Positions 45,072 to 56,092 of a stretch of DNA of 64,000 nucleotides are shown in pieces. The notes under the pieces were generated by a model, which saw only the letters and a program-made list of their open reading frames with translations, ran no database searches and had not been told where the DNA came from. A program made the position numbers and the translations under genes. Source of the DNA: Colias croceus (Eukaryota > Arthropoda > Insecta > Lepidoptera > Pieridae); NCBI RefSeq assembly GCF_905220415.1, contig NC_059568.1, forward strand, positions 5,332,001 to 5,396,000, written 5' to 3'. Position 1 is the first letter of the stretch. Each line of letters starts with the position of its first letter.

Positions 45072-45919
45072 TTCCTATTCATTTTTTTGCAATAATCTAG
45101 AGTGGCGTCCACGTTATCCATGTAAATTAAACCTGTAAAATAATATTACTGACATTGAATTTTATAATACTTGCGGGAAATCAATGAACTACGCTAAACC
45201 AGCACTACGTGAGTTCAATGTTAAGCTTGTATTTCCATAAAACAGCTAACCTCCCACGATTTCCCGGTACTAAACTTCGCGGTATTTACAGTAAGTACTT
45301 GTTTAAACCATTTTAAGCTAAAATTTCGCTTTAAAACGAATACATAATAAGCTTTATACCTATTTCACATTTCCCATTTTTATTATACTATGGACAATTT
45401 TATATTAAGTAGGTAGAAACGCTACGGTACCTCCAAATTTAACAAATATAAACCATATCAAGTATTTGAACTTTGGTTCTACTTAATTATAAGAAAAAAT
45501 AAATACCTATTCCTTTTCCGTTAATTCACATTATAAAGTAGTGGTGTAAAATGTTTCTAGTCCATCGTGCTAGTTTCATTACAGTTCGTTGATTAGAAAA
45601 ACTGCAGTGATGTAGCACAAATAAAAAAAATACATAAATAAACGAGGTAACTTGAAGAACCTATATTCTTTTCTTCAACGTTACCGTTATATTATTAAAT
45701 TGGTTTTAGCAAACTATAATTTATTTCAAACTATGATATGTGAATAAACTTCATCGTTTTATAATGCTAATCCCCTTGATCAATTCACGATGGAGGGCTT
45801 TTTATTAAGTGCTTACTTAAACCGTATTAAAAGTCTATTGAAGATTTATAAACTAAATTCCTTTCATAATATTGTCATATTTTTTAACTGAATGTTACTT
45901 TTCACGAACCATTATGGTA
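45072..45919. other. AT-rich spacer
   Basis: Nothing recognised. Confidence 0.4.
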
Positions 45920-46097
45920 GCGACCGTGAATAATAAAATAAAATAAAAAAATAAATAATGGCAGAATTTTGGCTTAACATCATGTAAAAGTCTTTAGACA
46001 AAATCGTTTATCAAAAAACGTCGTCGTCTCCACCGGGAATCGAACCCAGGACGGCGCTACGCCCACGCGTCAACTACTGTACCAATGAAGCGGTATT
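45920..46097 (-). mobile_element. tRNA-derived SINE, family 1
   Basis: On the minus strand TGGTACAGTAGTTGACGCG resembles a pol III A box and GGGTTCGATTCCCGG is a good B box, spaced as in a tRNA. An AT-rich body and an A/T tail (to about 45920) follow. A degenerate relative (CCACCGGGAATCTAATTC) is at about 56738. It does not fold as a complete tRNA, so a SINE head is the better reading. Confidence 0.7.
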
Positions 46098-47616
46098 GGA
46101 CGGTTTCTCAAACTAGATCATAAAATATTCGAACAACGTAGAAATTATACGAACGAGCAATATTATATTACTCGAGATCAAAACTACTACTACTTATTTC
46201 ACAATTTATACATATATGTATGTAGCATAGTCCTTTTGCAATTAAACTCGAAACACTAGTGCACCAAGCGACGTAATATATTTGCATGTAGAGAGGAAAC
46301 ATTAAATTTGAGTGATTTGCTTGCATCGGTTTCAACTCTCGACAAAAGTGGAACGGCAAGAGAATTGAATCAACTGAATTCCAGTTGCATGTAGGATTTA
46401 TGACTTGTTGACTTTTCGAAACGAATCAATCAAATGCATCGCCTGTTTTTGGGAACTTATGCAGCAAAATAGCGAAATACAGTAAAGTTCGGAAAAATAA
46501 GGAGGAAGGCAAATAATAGACTATGTATGAATGTATTGTGAGAAAGAAATTTATAATTAACGTTGGAATAGAGTAACATAGATAAAATCATTAAAATTGT
46601 AAAAAAAAATAAAAATTTAATAATGTAATGTAATGTAATAATATATCTAAAATAAAAATATACCTCGTTAGTCGTTATCTAATGGTATTCCATAATTGGA
46701 TTGCACCTACATTGTTAGCGCTGGTGCATTCGTTTTACTCGTCAAGTTACATCCAATAGATATTTATTAACGAAACTAATTATTATGTATGAAGTATTAT
46801 CGAAAGCTGATATTCGACAATGTCACGTCCACCCACGCTCTCTGTTCATTATCGATGAAATATTATGTAGTTTATTTACACATGCAATTACTCTACATTG
46901 TAATAAAATATAATACGTATACAACTTACAAGTGTTAATGTATTTGAAGAAGCAACCTGATAGATTACATGAAATTAATAGTTTCTTTTGTAATAAAAAC
47001 GTTTATTCACGAGATCATATTATGCTCATATATAAGCTAAAATATAATGCAGATGTATTAATTAAAATTAACTTCCCATATTCAGTATTCACCCACAATA
47101 AAAAACGACAAACATTTCAAAGTTCTCTATTAAAAAATCTCACAAATCACAAACTTTACAAGCCGTGAACTAATTTAAACTTCCCTGTTGTCGACGACGA
47201 GGTCTACGACACTTGAAAATCTCTTCCTCTCCGTACTAGCGTGGTATATATTTGTGATAGACGACTCCGTGCTTTCTGAAGTAGGCGATTTATTCTTGAA
47301 TATTAACGGTAGATGGTTGCATTCGAACTTCTCCTGTGAAATTAAAATTTGTTTATGAACAAGATTATTAAGTATCTAGTAATTTGGCGTTGGCATTTGG
47401 TAATTTTTCGAACCTTATAAATGAAAAACAGGTATAAAATCAGTGCATATGTGGGTATTTATTAACAATATTTTTTTTTTTATATAACAACGTAGGTACA
47501 CGTGACAACGGGCACAAGTTTCGTCGCGTCAGTTAATATGATGTAATACCGAAATAATTGTGTTGGTGTCAGTTGTAACTTATAAATTGTAGGTAGTGTT
47601 AAATAATAAAATTATA
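46098..47616. other. AT-rich spacer
   Basis: An AATGT run lies near 46620-46640. The frames at 46168-46359 and 46932-47168 have no motif. Confidence 0.4.
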
Positions 47617-48355
47617 CCCGGCGCGGCCTAAGATGATCCCTATGACAGTTCGTCTTAGTGATTGCTCGTATGATGGATCGTGTCGATACTTTACTATTTT
47701 ATAGGCAAAGGCGTGGTTTGCATTCAGCCACGTCGGTAAACATGTTTTTACAAATATTATAAAATGAATTTTTAACGTCTATTATGTAAACGAAACGGTA
47801 AGTAAAACGAAAGTTTTCCAAAACATAAAAATGCACCTTATCATTTTCTCGTAATTTTTAACCCGTTTAACACAGTGTATATTATTTTATCATGAAAATG
47901 GAATCCCCCGTTTAATTTTTCTAAAAAACTTATATTTTCATAGGTAAGTAAATTAACGCGAACGGTAATTAATTAATTAATTATGCTGCGATCTTCTGTT
48001 CCATTTAATAGTGAATGAACTATAGCTTAAGCATGGAAAAAATGTGAACTCGAAATGTGACTTTCCATTATCGAAATTTGTTTATCGATACTTTCCGCAC
48101 TAGTCGATAAATGCCAACGATGTAAGTTTTGAAGGACGTAAACGTAAAGTCAGATTGATATAATTTCTCGTAAATGATAAGAATTGTTATAATTCCAACG
48201 GAATATCATTGTAATAGCATAAAGCTACGTAAAAATTAATAAATGCCATTTTTAGACGCCTCCAATACGTTTCTAATTTAATGGTGACGCCATTACAAGT
48301 TTGTCTCTTGAGAATAACTGTCAGTGTCATAGGGATCATCTTAGGCCGCGCCGGG
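47617..48355. mobile_element. 739-bp element with 31-bp terminal inverted repeats
   Basis: 47617-47647 (CCCGGCGCGGCCTAAGATGA and on) is the exact inverse of 48325-48355. TA (or TATA) occurs on both sides. The interior is AT-rich with no transposase. It fits a Tc1/mariner-type non-autonomous element by target site. The frame at 48281-48463 overlaps its end and is not a gene. Confidence 0.8.
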
Positions 48356-49087
48356 TATAGTAAGCGTAGACAAATTTATTATAGTTCTAAAAATACTCTT
48401 AGAACAAATTATATTCAGAAATACTTATTTCAAAAAAACGCAACCCTACCTGACCTTAGTTAAAGCCTAAAGGTGTAATTCGGAACGGCTTGCATTAAGC
48501 AAATTTTCACATCCAAAGCAGCACTAAAATACTTCATCTTGCCTAGCAAAAGAAATAGTGTAAACCTCTGTTTTATCTCCGCCTGCATTTCTATTCATTC
48601 GGTCCTATTTTTCAGTTTCTAGTGCACTCGGCTTGAGAAATTGCAAATGCTAATGGACGACGTTCGCTGCTTAGTATTACATCTCATTGCCTGTATTTGC
48701 ATGTATATCTTATTTAAAAGTATTCTGCATCTAAATATTAAAGTTTTTTTAATTTGCTTTATTAATTGTAGTGAAATTTTTATTGTAACTCAAAAAGATG
48801 TAAGTACGAATTTTTTCTGTCATTAATTCTTCTCCAATATTTTCCTTCATTTTTTTATTAAAAAACCATCATTATTTTTGTTGCAATGCCACGATATTTA
48901 CGCCCATTAAAGCAAAACGTAACCTGACTTACGTAGCTACGTTAAACAAACCTTTCAAGAACTAACTAATTAATTTCAGTGAGCGTCCTACGTAACTCAC
49001 TTCCAAAGATAAAAGAATTGCTCCCAAAGAACAAAGTATGAGAGAGTTGAAGACGACCCACACTTGCTGTTTCGAGATTATTCATAA
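48356..49087. other. AT-rich spacer
   Basis: The frame at 48641-48826 has no recognisable content. Nothing else is seen. Confidence 0.4.
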
Positions 49088-49328
49088 GCCCGGCCGTACA
49101 CGGACTGCTCGAGCAGTTAACGGCTGAGCGACGTAGACGGACTGCTCGAGCGGTCGGTCGTTGACTGCTCGAGCTGTCGCTACAATCCGCGAATTTGACG
49201 GCTTGAGGCGGTCGCGACTGCTCGAACAGTCCGTGTACGGCAGTGAATGAATATCAAAAGTTCACCGCGCGGTCGCGACTTCGAGCCGTCGGCCTCAACT
49301 GCTTGAAGCGGTCCGTGTACGACCGCCC
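49088..49328. mobile_element. 241-bp MITE rich in CTGCTCGAGCAG dyads, copy 2
   Basis: The ends GCCCGGCCGTACACGGACTG and the inverse of the right end (GGGCGGTCGTACACGGACCG) are inverted repeats. TAA flanks both sides (49085-49087, 49329-49331), the complement of the TTA at copy 1 and consistent with inverted orientation. Internal GACTGCTCGAGC blocks recur several times. The minus frame 49180-49377 is internal. Confidence 0.8.
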
Positions 49329-49331
49329 TAA

Positions 49332-51157
49332 GCAGCTGAATAATTAAGGCTACAACAGTAGTAAATAGCTTAAACATATCTTATTAACATCATTATTTGT
49401 GATAGTTACGTAAATACGGTTAATTCGAATATTATGATTATTGTTAAGTAATTGCACGGTAGTTAACATGAATATTGTATTGGCGAGTTATTAGCGTAGT
49501 CGATTCTAGGGAATCGGATATATGGGTGTAACGTTTCTCGATTGTAATGACGTCATTGTTTTCTTCATGATGTTGTTAACAATACGTTTAATTAATACTT
49601 ATAGGTAGGTATACGTATTATATTATGCTTGCACTTTTGCGGAGAATTTTCCTTCCGATTTCCCTTTCTGTTCTTTCATCTAAGATCCAATGGCTTTCTA
49701 TTAAATTTAAATATAATTATCTATACAAATAATGAAAAGATCGATCTTTTATATGTATAGTATCTTAAATTTATATCACTCAGTGAAAGCTGAATAGTGA
49801 ATAGTTGGGATTTTTTATTTCATTTTTTTCGCACCAAAACCATACAATAAACAAGTCTCCACGCTTTTAAACATGACCTTTCGCCTTGCAAATATAAATG
49901 AAAACATAACGCCACTATAACAATATGGATCCTATGATCGAAGCTTGAAGCACGTACCCAACTAAGCTACGACTAAACATTTGCACTGGACTAGGCGCGT
50001 TTTAGTTACACGCTCACAGCAATTTATTTACTCAATCTATAAGTATTGCTTTATAAGATTTGTCACGAAATCCTTCTATAATACCGTGTATTGTCTCTTA
50101 TAGATTTTATTGGGATAAAACGATGCTAGATGCTAAAAAAAATACAGTCTACATCACACTAAAATTATGTAGCTCTTTATTTGTAAAATAAATTTTAAAA
50201 TCGAACCAGTATTTTTTAATTAAATCGTAACACAAACAAAAAATCTTAAATTTCTTCTCTATAATATTACCTTGCATAACTATATCGCGAAAGTAAACCG
50301 ATCCGACATATAAAGTGTAGTCACATACATCTCTGTAAAAGCACACTCTACGAGCTAACCATCCGTACCCGCGGCCGCGCTTTACATCGATCGATACACA
50401 CGCATCGTTAAATATTAACCAGCCAACGTTCACCACGTGCAACTGTATGACCTTCCACTCAATATAACTGACACTAAATAAATAAAAACATCGAAGCGAC
50501 TCCACTTCTCGCTTCAAAGAAACGTCTTTACAACGAAGAAAACAAAGTATAAAATATACTGATAGAAAGTGTTATTGAATAATAAATTGTCACGTTCAAG
50601 ATGTTTCGAAGAAGTGTAAAACTCACTTCGTGGCCAATGTCAATACTTATAAGAAAATTTTCTATGCTTTTTAAATACAATTTGTTGAAAATTGCAAAAT
50701 TGAATCACAATAATTTAACGGTTACAAAACCAAAATCACACGAAAAAGAGTGTCAACTGTCAAAGTAATAATAATTATTTTAGTTAATTATTTTAATTAT
50801 TTTAGTAAACTAAAATTATTTTAGTTTCGATTATTACGTAATCATAATATCAATGAAAGGTATTAATTTAAGTTATACTAACTAATCATGCTAATCAAAA
50901 GTAATAACTTTCATTTCAGTTACAATAATAATTATAGTACATGCGAGAAATTAATGTTTGCTACAATACAACCAGCAATGCAACTGAAATTGGCCTAAAG
51001 TTGTAACAGAAACAAGGACTCGCCCTATTTGTTCTAGAATGTTTGCGAAACGCTACAAATTGCTTCCCTTGTTTATAGCTATCGTGTTTACATGTTGTAG
51101 TTATTTAAACAGGCTCGTTGTTAAACGTACAGAATTAAGGATATCTTTGAACTTTTG
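49332..51157. other. Spacer with weak tRNA-like trace
   Basis: At about 49925-49990 the minus strand has TAGCTTAGTTGGGTACGTGC and a poor B-box-like segment, perhaps an old SINE. The minus frame 50149-50517 (122 codons) is the longest here but shows no domain and no acceptor site I trust. Confidence 0.35.
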
Positions 51158-51510
51158 AGAGTACGTAGAGTGGGAGTCGAGTATGCTTCGGCACAAATTG
51201 GGCCACGCTCGCACCGGGGAAGGTACCACACCCTCACAGAATATCGGCGCCATAGTGACAGTTTACTGTCGCGTTCCGTACGGTGAGTGAGGGGTCCGGA
51301 GGCCCACATCCCTTCCCATCCCCTACCCATCCTCTCCTTCCCTATCCTCATTCCCTCCCATCCTCGCCCTTTCTACCTAACTCCTTCCAAATCCCTTTGA
51401 GGACAGCAACACATCCACTTCCCAGTGGAGTGGATGCTTATGGGCGGCGTGTATCGCTTAACACCAGGCGACGCGTCTGCTCGTTTGCTATCCTATTTCA
51501 TAAAAAAAAC
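51158..51510 (+). mobile_element. LINE 3' end with C/T-rich tract
   Basis: The order is CTTCGGCACAAATTGGGCCA, GGTGAGTGAGGGGTCCGGAG, a CCCTTCCCATCC-type pyrimidine tract (51301-51400), GGGCGGCGTGTATCGCTTAA, CTGCTCGTTTGC and a CATAAAAAAAA tail. I recognise this from memory as the 3' end of a widespread lepidopteran LINE. The frames 51121-51351 (minus) and 51283-51654 are not genes. Confidence 0.75.
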
Positions 51511-51554
51511 CTATCATCATACATTCTCAATACTTTATTTTCATTTTTTCTTAT

Positions 51555-51690
51555 AGTAAATTTTCAAGGTCACGTCATGGCAATACCGTCAAGTCATGAA
51601 GTGAGGCGTCAATTTTGGTATCTTTACATCGTGCGAAAGAAATTTAACTTCTGACACGTGTGCTCGGCACACGAGCTGTTTAAAAAAAAC
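51555..51690 (+). repeat. Dispersed repeat 'GTGAAAC...' copy 3
   Basis: It contains TTTCAAGGTCACGTCATGGC, AATACCGTCAAGTCATG, TTTTGGTATCTTTACATCGT and ACTTCTGACACGTGTGCTCG, as in copies 1, 2, 4 and 5. Confidence 0.65.
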
Positions 51691-52003
51691 CGCAGATCAA
51701 CGAAATGGGATTTAAAATTTTAATATAACCAAATTCCAGATTCAGATTTCGACTAATATCTGATCAAAGTCTTCGTGTATTTATAAAGAAACTGCCATAA
51801 TATGCAATGCTTTGAGGTAGACAATAATAAGCGGGATGCATGTCTCCTTTGGATTTATATTTTCAGCTAAGAGATAAAAGCATTTGCCTTCTTTTAAATC
51901 CTATTTATGCTTTCATGTAGGTACTTACCTGTCTCTTTGCGCTTAGAACTTTTACCGAGCTAAACGAATATCTTTTGTTTTTTTTATCAAAATCGAGTAA
52001 GAT
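51691..52003. other. AT-rich spacer
   Basis: Nothing recognised. Confidence 0.4.
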
Positions 52004-52157
52004 AGGGCGTATTCAGAAAGAAAGCTTGAAACTTATAAGCGCTTATAAGCGCTTATCGGCGCTTGTCAGCGCTGGTAACCCGCGCAGGAAAATATATGAA
52101 CATGACAAGTGCCGATAAGCGCTTATAAGTTTCAAGCTTTCTTTCTGAATACGCCCT
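52004..52157. mobile_element. 154-bp MITE with 43-bp perfect ends
   Basis: AGGGCGTATTCAGAAAGAAA at the left continues through AAGCTTGAAACTTATAAGCG and is the exact inverse of the right end over about 43 bp. The interior begins with a tandem AAGCGCTTAT motif. The flanks are ATA and TTA, so a degraded TTA duplication is possible but unproven. Confidence 0.8.
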
Positions 52158-52160
52158 TAG

Positions 52161-53073
52161 ACTATAGTCACACCCCGGACACTCCATACAAAATTATAGT
52201 TTTGACAGTCACACTGTAGAGACTGCAAATGTGTGTGTAAACTCTTTATGGTTGGCACATTTGTGACTAGCGTAAAAAAAAATTCGCGTTTTTCTGATGA
52301 AATACATGCGTAAACAGCACAATATCTAACCATTTTCTACGAAAAACGATAATCACAAATCCAAAATAATAAAATTGCTTTAAGTCAATTTGATTAATGT
52401 TGTCAATCTTCGTTGCGTTTCGTCTAAAGACGTCGTTGGTATCGTCCTTGCGGGGAAATGGGTACCATAACATGTCTGATCGTGCGGGGTGAGGTAAGTG
52501 TTTAATTTTGGCGGGAGGCGGAGAGTGTCCGTTCTGTAGCGTTTAGCTACTATTATGTATTCTGTGCTATAGTAGAGCCATTTTAATAGGCAACATTTGA
52601 CAGTTCAACAAAATTCAACAACGTAACCTAGTAACGACGACATAGAATAACATGATATTTCGTTTTGTTAGAACTGCACATTTGCTTAACTTTTTTCAAT
52701 TATGATTACATATTTATAATAATAATGACCGATACAAGTAATTTTAAGATTTCATTTTACTGATAAACCATACTAAACATAACAAACAATTTCTGAATTG
52801 AAGAACTGACGTCGCTACAATTTTGTGTCAATAAACCTTTTTTCTTTTTAAATACCAGAGACGTTACTCTAAAAATCGAAATCTGACATCTAGAATCGAA
52901 TGCATTGATTACTTGTGAATAAAAATCATCATAAATTAATAAATTCGATTGACAAATGTTTCAAATCCGTATCGATTAATTCACTTTAATCGATGTTTTT
53001 AAGCAGGTTACCTCTCTTCGAAGATAAAATTGATAGACGTCAAATGTTGCCTATTAAATTGGCTCGACTATAG
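52161..53073. mobile_element. MITE interrupted by the P-like element
   Basis: 52566-52604 (CTATAGTAGAGCCATTTTAA, TAGGCAACATTTGAC) is the inverse of 53038-53073 with about two mismatches. The first bases of this left end (CTATAGT) are repeated at 52162-52168, on the other side of the 397-bp insertion 52169-52565. The insertion therefore landed in the terminal repeat and duplicated it. The unsplit element would be about 510 bp. Its own target duplication is unclear. Confidence 0.65.
52169..52565 (-). mobile_element. P-like short element with THAP exon, copy 1
   Basis: This is a 397-bp unit nearly identical to 63544-63940 (two differences found by eye). The flanks are ACTATAGT (52161-52168) and GCTATAGT (52566-52573), an 8-bp target duplication with one mismatch. 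On the minus strand a frame starts MVRYCAVYACISSEKRE, which resembles the N-terminal Cys-x4-Cys of a THAP zinc finger. P-element transposases begin with a THAP domain and make 8-bp duplications. Inverted GGACACTC motifs lie near both ends. It cannot encode a transposase. The alternative frame 52267-52473 is not considered a gene. Confidence 0.6.
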
Positions 53074-53358
53074 TTAATTTTATTTTTATCTTCTTGTTTA
53101 ACACGTTCTTTTATTTTTCATTTTACTTTATCATTGATAAAACATGTAATTAGATAAAAATTTAGGAAACAGAATTGATTGTACATCCGTATATCTCTGC
53201 AATAAAGCAATTTAATAACAAAGTTTCTCTCATCTCATATTGATGTAAATGTTACACACAAAGTAGATATTAAAATGAAACTATGAGGGAATAGTTGACT
53301 GGAAGTGACTAGACTCATTGTTCAAAATATACGAGTATATTAAATAACTAGTTGAGGC

Positions 53359-53645
53359 CATTGAGATATACATATGGAGACGACACCGCCTACATCACTT
53401 ATGTTCCGCTCAACATACGCCATACGCCGTAACTGCACGCTCATTTTTTATTTGTTTTAAAGTGAAACGCATCAAATATGCCTTCGTGTGTGTTACGATA
53501 TTGCACAAATAACACAAATAATACGTAAAAGTGCAAAGGAATAACTTTCATTGGTAAGTAGGTACCTAACTAAATAATAATTTTTAAAACTTAATTAGAG
53601 CAAAAAAATGGCGCACAGATTTTGTTCATGGTGTCTCCTCCATAC
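53359..53645 (+). mobile_element. Second P-like short element with THAP-like exon
   Basis: GTTGAGGC flanks the unit on both sides (53351-53358, 53646-53653), a perfect 8-bp target duplication. Near the ends, ATATGGAGACGACACC is imperfectly inverse to GGTGTCTCCTCCATAC. It contains the THAP-like exon at 53478-53553. This is a different family from 52169, sharing the same logic. Confidence 0.6.
53478..53553 (+). pseudogene. THAP zinc-finger first exon, broken
   Basis: Translation begins MPSCVLRYCTNNTNNT, with the Cys-x4-Cys spacing and MP start typical of THAP domains. After a stop codon (TAA at 53526-53528) it continues KCKGITF. THAP proteins have a G-I-S/T-F-H-x-F block at this place, and here the final His is lost by a shift. 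A strong splice donor, ATTG|GTAAGT, follows at 53553/53554, where THAP genes often have an intron. The remaining Cys-x2-His half is absent. The THAP reading rests on motif memory. Confidence 0.55.
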
Positions 53646-53794
53646 GTTGAGGCAATTAGATTTAACCTTTGTAAACCTGTTAATAAAAAGATTTGCTAAC
53701 TTCGTTCAAATGAAATAGTTATCCATATGTATTCTACATATTTAGTTAGAAAGAAGCAGACTTTTCTCTAATTTACAAAATAGAAGTTTAGATT

Positions 53795-53910
53795 ATTTCA
53801 AGGTCGCATCATGGCGATATCGTCACGTCATGGATAAGGCGCGATTTTGGTATCAATGAATCTTGCCACAAGTTTCACTTCTGACACGTGTTGACTTTTT
53901 AAGGATAAGA
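53795..53910 (+). repeat. Dispersed repeat 'GTGAAAC...' copy 4
   Basis: TTTCAAGGTCGCATCATGGC, TCACGTCATGG, GATTTTGGTATC and ACTTCTGACACGTGT follow the same order as copy 3. Confidence 0.65.
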
Positions 53911-54207
53911 TTTTACTTACGGACATAACGATACAATCATGTTTACACTGTCGATATAAACTGATCTCATCAAAATATTTTCTCCTCTTACGATCATCAG
54001 GATCCAAGGGCCCATATCTTGGAGTACTTCGGAATATGCCAATTAAATTCTAGAAAAAACAATATTTTTTTTTTAGAATAACGGTTACTTGCTGTTGTTG
54101 AAACTGTGCTATTTATTATTATTAGTGGTGTATTCGTACCACGTACCTATTGGTGATAAACCCTTTTACTCCTGAAATACAAATACAGTAGATACATTTA
54201 TCACGTA

Positions 54208-54397
54208 ACTAGCTTGTCGCCCTCGGCTTCGCCCGCTTTGTCTAAAACCTAATAAATTATATACTAAAACCTTCCTCTTGAATCACTCTATCTATTAAAA
54301 AATCGCATCAAAATTCGTTGCGTAGTTTTAAAGATTTAAGCATACAAAGGGACATATGGACAGAGAAATCGACTTTGTTTTATACTATGTAGTGATA
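54208..54397 (+). mobile_element. SINE-like repeat, CTCGGCTTCGCCCGC family
   Basis: It begins ACTAGCTTGTCGCCCTCGGC and ends TTATACTATGTAGTGAT. It matches 31935-32142 throughout. Confidence 0.75.
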
Positions 54398-54913
54398 CGA
54401 GAATTTTATTCCAAAATTTGAACGCAACTTATCTACACTAATCTTTTCTAATCGGTTAAACGCTTACTTTTCGAAGCGTGTTACTGTTTAAGCGTTAAAA
54501 ATTCCGTAACGTGTGAACGCGTAAGGCATTAAACGCCCATCAGAATGCATTCCAATTGGCCATACACGTAAATTGTTGTGGTCGCTTGTGAATAGCCTGT
54601 CCGGCTAAACAATGAAGCGTGTTACCATTTATGATATGAAAGGACTTGTTACCGCGTTTGCCACACAATGGATATTAAGCGATTCATATACATCGCCTTT
54701 GTTAAAAGTTAATTAGCTTTCAGCTAAAGAAATGAAGTTTAAAATGGTTAATTTGTGTGTGTATGGATTTGGATTTATAAAATTAGTATAACAAAATTAA
54801 AAAAAAACCCTAAGGTGTAATAAACTTGGACTTCTTGGTTTTACGTTGCCATGTCAATGCCTGTAATGCTGGCGACCAATTAATTATTTAACAATATGTT
54901 ATTTACACATTTT
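54398..54913. other. Spacer
   Basis: GC-richer than usual near 54460-54640, with GCGTT/AACGC repeats in both orientations (AACGCTTACTTTTCGAAGCG). No clean termini were found. Confidence 0.35.
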
Positions 54914-55077
54914 AGGTCTGATTTTTCAATTGTTGGTTAAAACTTATTCATCGAATAACGTATTAAACTACCATTTCAAAAATGTATTCTAATTTTCCGT
55001 ATTTGACAGTTTACAGGTAACATTTTAAAATGTTCGTGTAATACTTAACAGTTAACCAAGGATTGAAAATCGGCTCA
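54914..55077. mobile_element. Small MITE (GATTTTTCAAT...TTGGTTAA ends)
   Basis: The left end GTCTGATTTTTCAATTGTTG and the inverse of the right end (GAGCCGATTTTCAATCCTTG) are imperfect inverted repeats. It lies directly downstream of the SLC6 exon on that gene's strand. Confidence 0.55.
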
Positions 55078-55180
55078 TAAAAGTTAATCATTACAAAAGA
55101 ACACTGCTACAAAATAAATATCGAACGTAATGATAATATTTTATAATAATATGATAAAATAAATAAATCAAAAAGCTCAC

Positions 55181-55324
55181 ATTTCGCAAAATATATCTCG
55201 CAACAGTTTTAATTTGAAACATCGCCACTGTAATCAGTGAGAATGCAACCCAAATAATGGCTGATATCTGTTGCTGTACATCGTTTAAAAGTCGCACCTC
55301 GTTGATTTTGTTCATAATAAGTAT
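55181..55324 (-). CDS. SLC6-family transporter, downstream exon
   Basis: The 144-bp exon opens after an ATTAATATTTCAG acceptor and closes before GTGAGC. It is phase 0 at both ends and encodes 48 residues from ILIMNKINEV to ARYILRN. The segment SAIIWVAFSLITVAMFQIKT is hydrophobic and falls where transmembrane helix 12 of SLC6 transporters lies. It joins in frame to the exon at 56451-56645. Taken alone the similarity is weak; the assignment leans on the neighbouring exon and the clean splice sites. The C-terminal tail exon was not found. A divergent insect member is likely, and the exact substrate cannot be read. Confidence 0.6.
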
Positions 55325-55984
55325 CTGAAATATTAATAACTTATTTAAAACATACTTTTGAAGCGTAAACATGAATTTCAGCTTACGTAAAAACAGATGA
55401 AAAGCATTGCTAATGAACATTTCGATATGAATATGATCATTATATTTTCAATGTTTTTCATTGAAAAATGTAAATGAAAAAAACTATTTTTAAATAATTA
55501 ATATCTGCGGCACAATAGTTTCTAAAACATTTTATATTTTCTTATTAAAAAAGCTCATCAGAGTTATAATTCTACACAATAGTATGCGTGGTTCTATAAA
55601 ATTACGGCTGAAGCAAAGCCTTAGAAGTAATATCACAATATAAAAGTTTTTATAATTGTTCTGTATGTCAGAAGTAAACTACATATTATTGTGAAGAGAA
55701 AATACGTTTAAACCATGTGCATTTTTCTAGGAAGCTTTAAATGAAAAGCCTTACAGCATAATTTAAATGCACATAATTTAACTAAACCAGCCCTGCGGTC
55801 TCTTTGTGAAACAAGACTTCGTAAATAGCATTTTACATGTTCACACGATACACATATTTAGGTTTTTAACCCTTTTGTTAAATGGTTTCTTAATTCTTTA
55901 AGTACAAATTTCCCATACTTTAGTTCAGGATATATGATTGACAAAACTAATCTGATAATTATGTGCTTTAGAAAAATTTTAAAG

Positions 55985-56092
55985 AACAGAAAAATTCAAT
56001 CCCGTGGCGAGATTCGAACCCGCGTCTTGCACCTCACCGGAGCAACGCCCGACCTCTCGGCCACCCGTGACCCGGCCAGAGCAATCGACGTA
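55985..56092 (-). mobile_element. tRNA-derived SINE, family 2, in SLC6 intron
   Basis: The minus strand has GTGGCCGAGAGGTCGGGCG (A box) and CGGGTTCGAATCTCG (B box), like a Leu/Ser-type tRNA head, preceded by GATTGCTCTGGCCGGGTCAC. The copy at 62495-62592 shares this layout. The plus frame 55934-56122 is an artefact of the SINE. Confidence 0.7.

Noticed and set aside
46015..46095. Functional tRNA gene on the minus strand
   Set aside because: A and B boxes are present, but the ends do not give a complete acceptor stem and an AT-rich SINE body follows.
49925..49990. tRNA or SINE on the minus strand
   Set aside because: A-box-like text is fair but the B box is poor; kept only as a note.
50149..50517. 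122-codon minus-strand frame as a further SLC6 exon
   Set aside because: No transmembrane or C-terminal SLC6 motif and no convincing acceptor; composition is that of chance AT-rich translation.
52267..52473. 68-codon minus frame, duplicated at 63642-63848, as a conserved small gene
   Set aside because: Conservation is explained by two recent copies of the same mobile element; the other phase carries the THAP-like start.
55091..55420. The whole 109-codon frame as a gene
   Set aside because: Only the central 144 bp lies between good splice sites and joins in phase with the upstream exon; the flanks read as intron.
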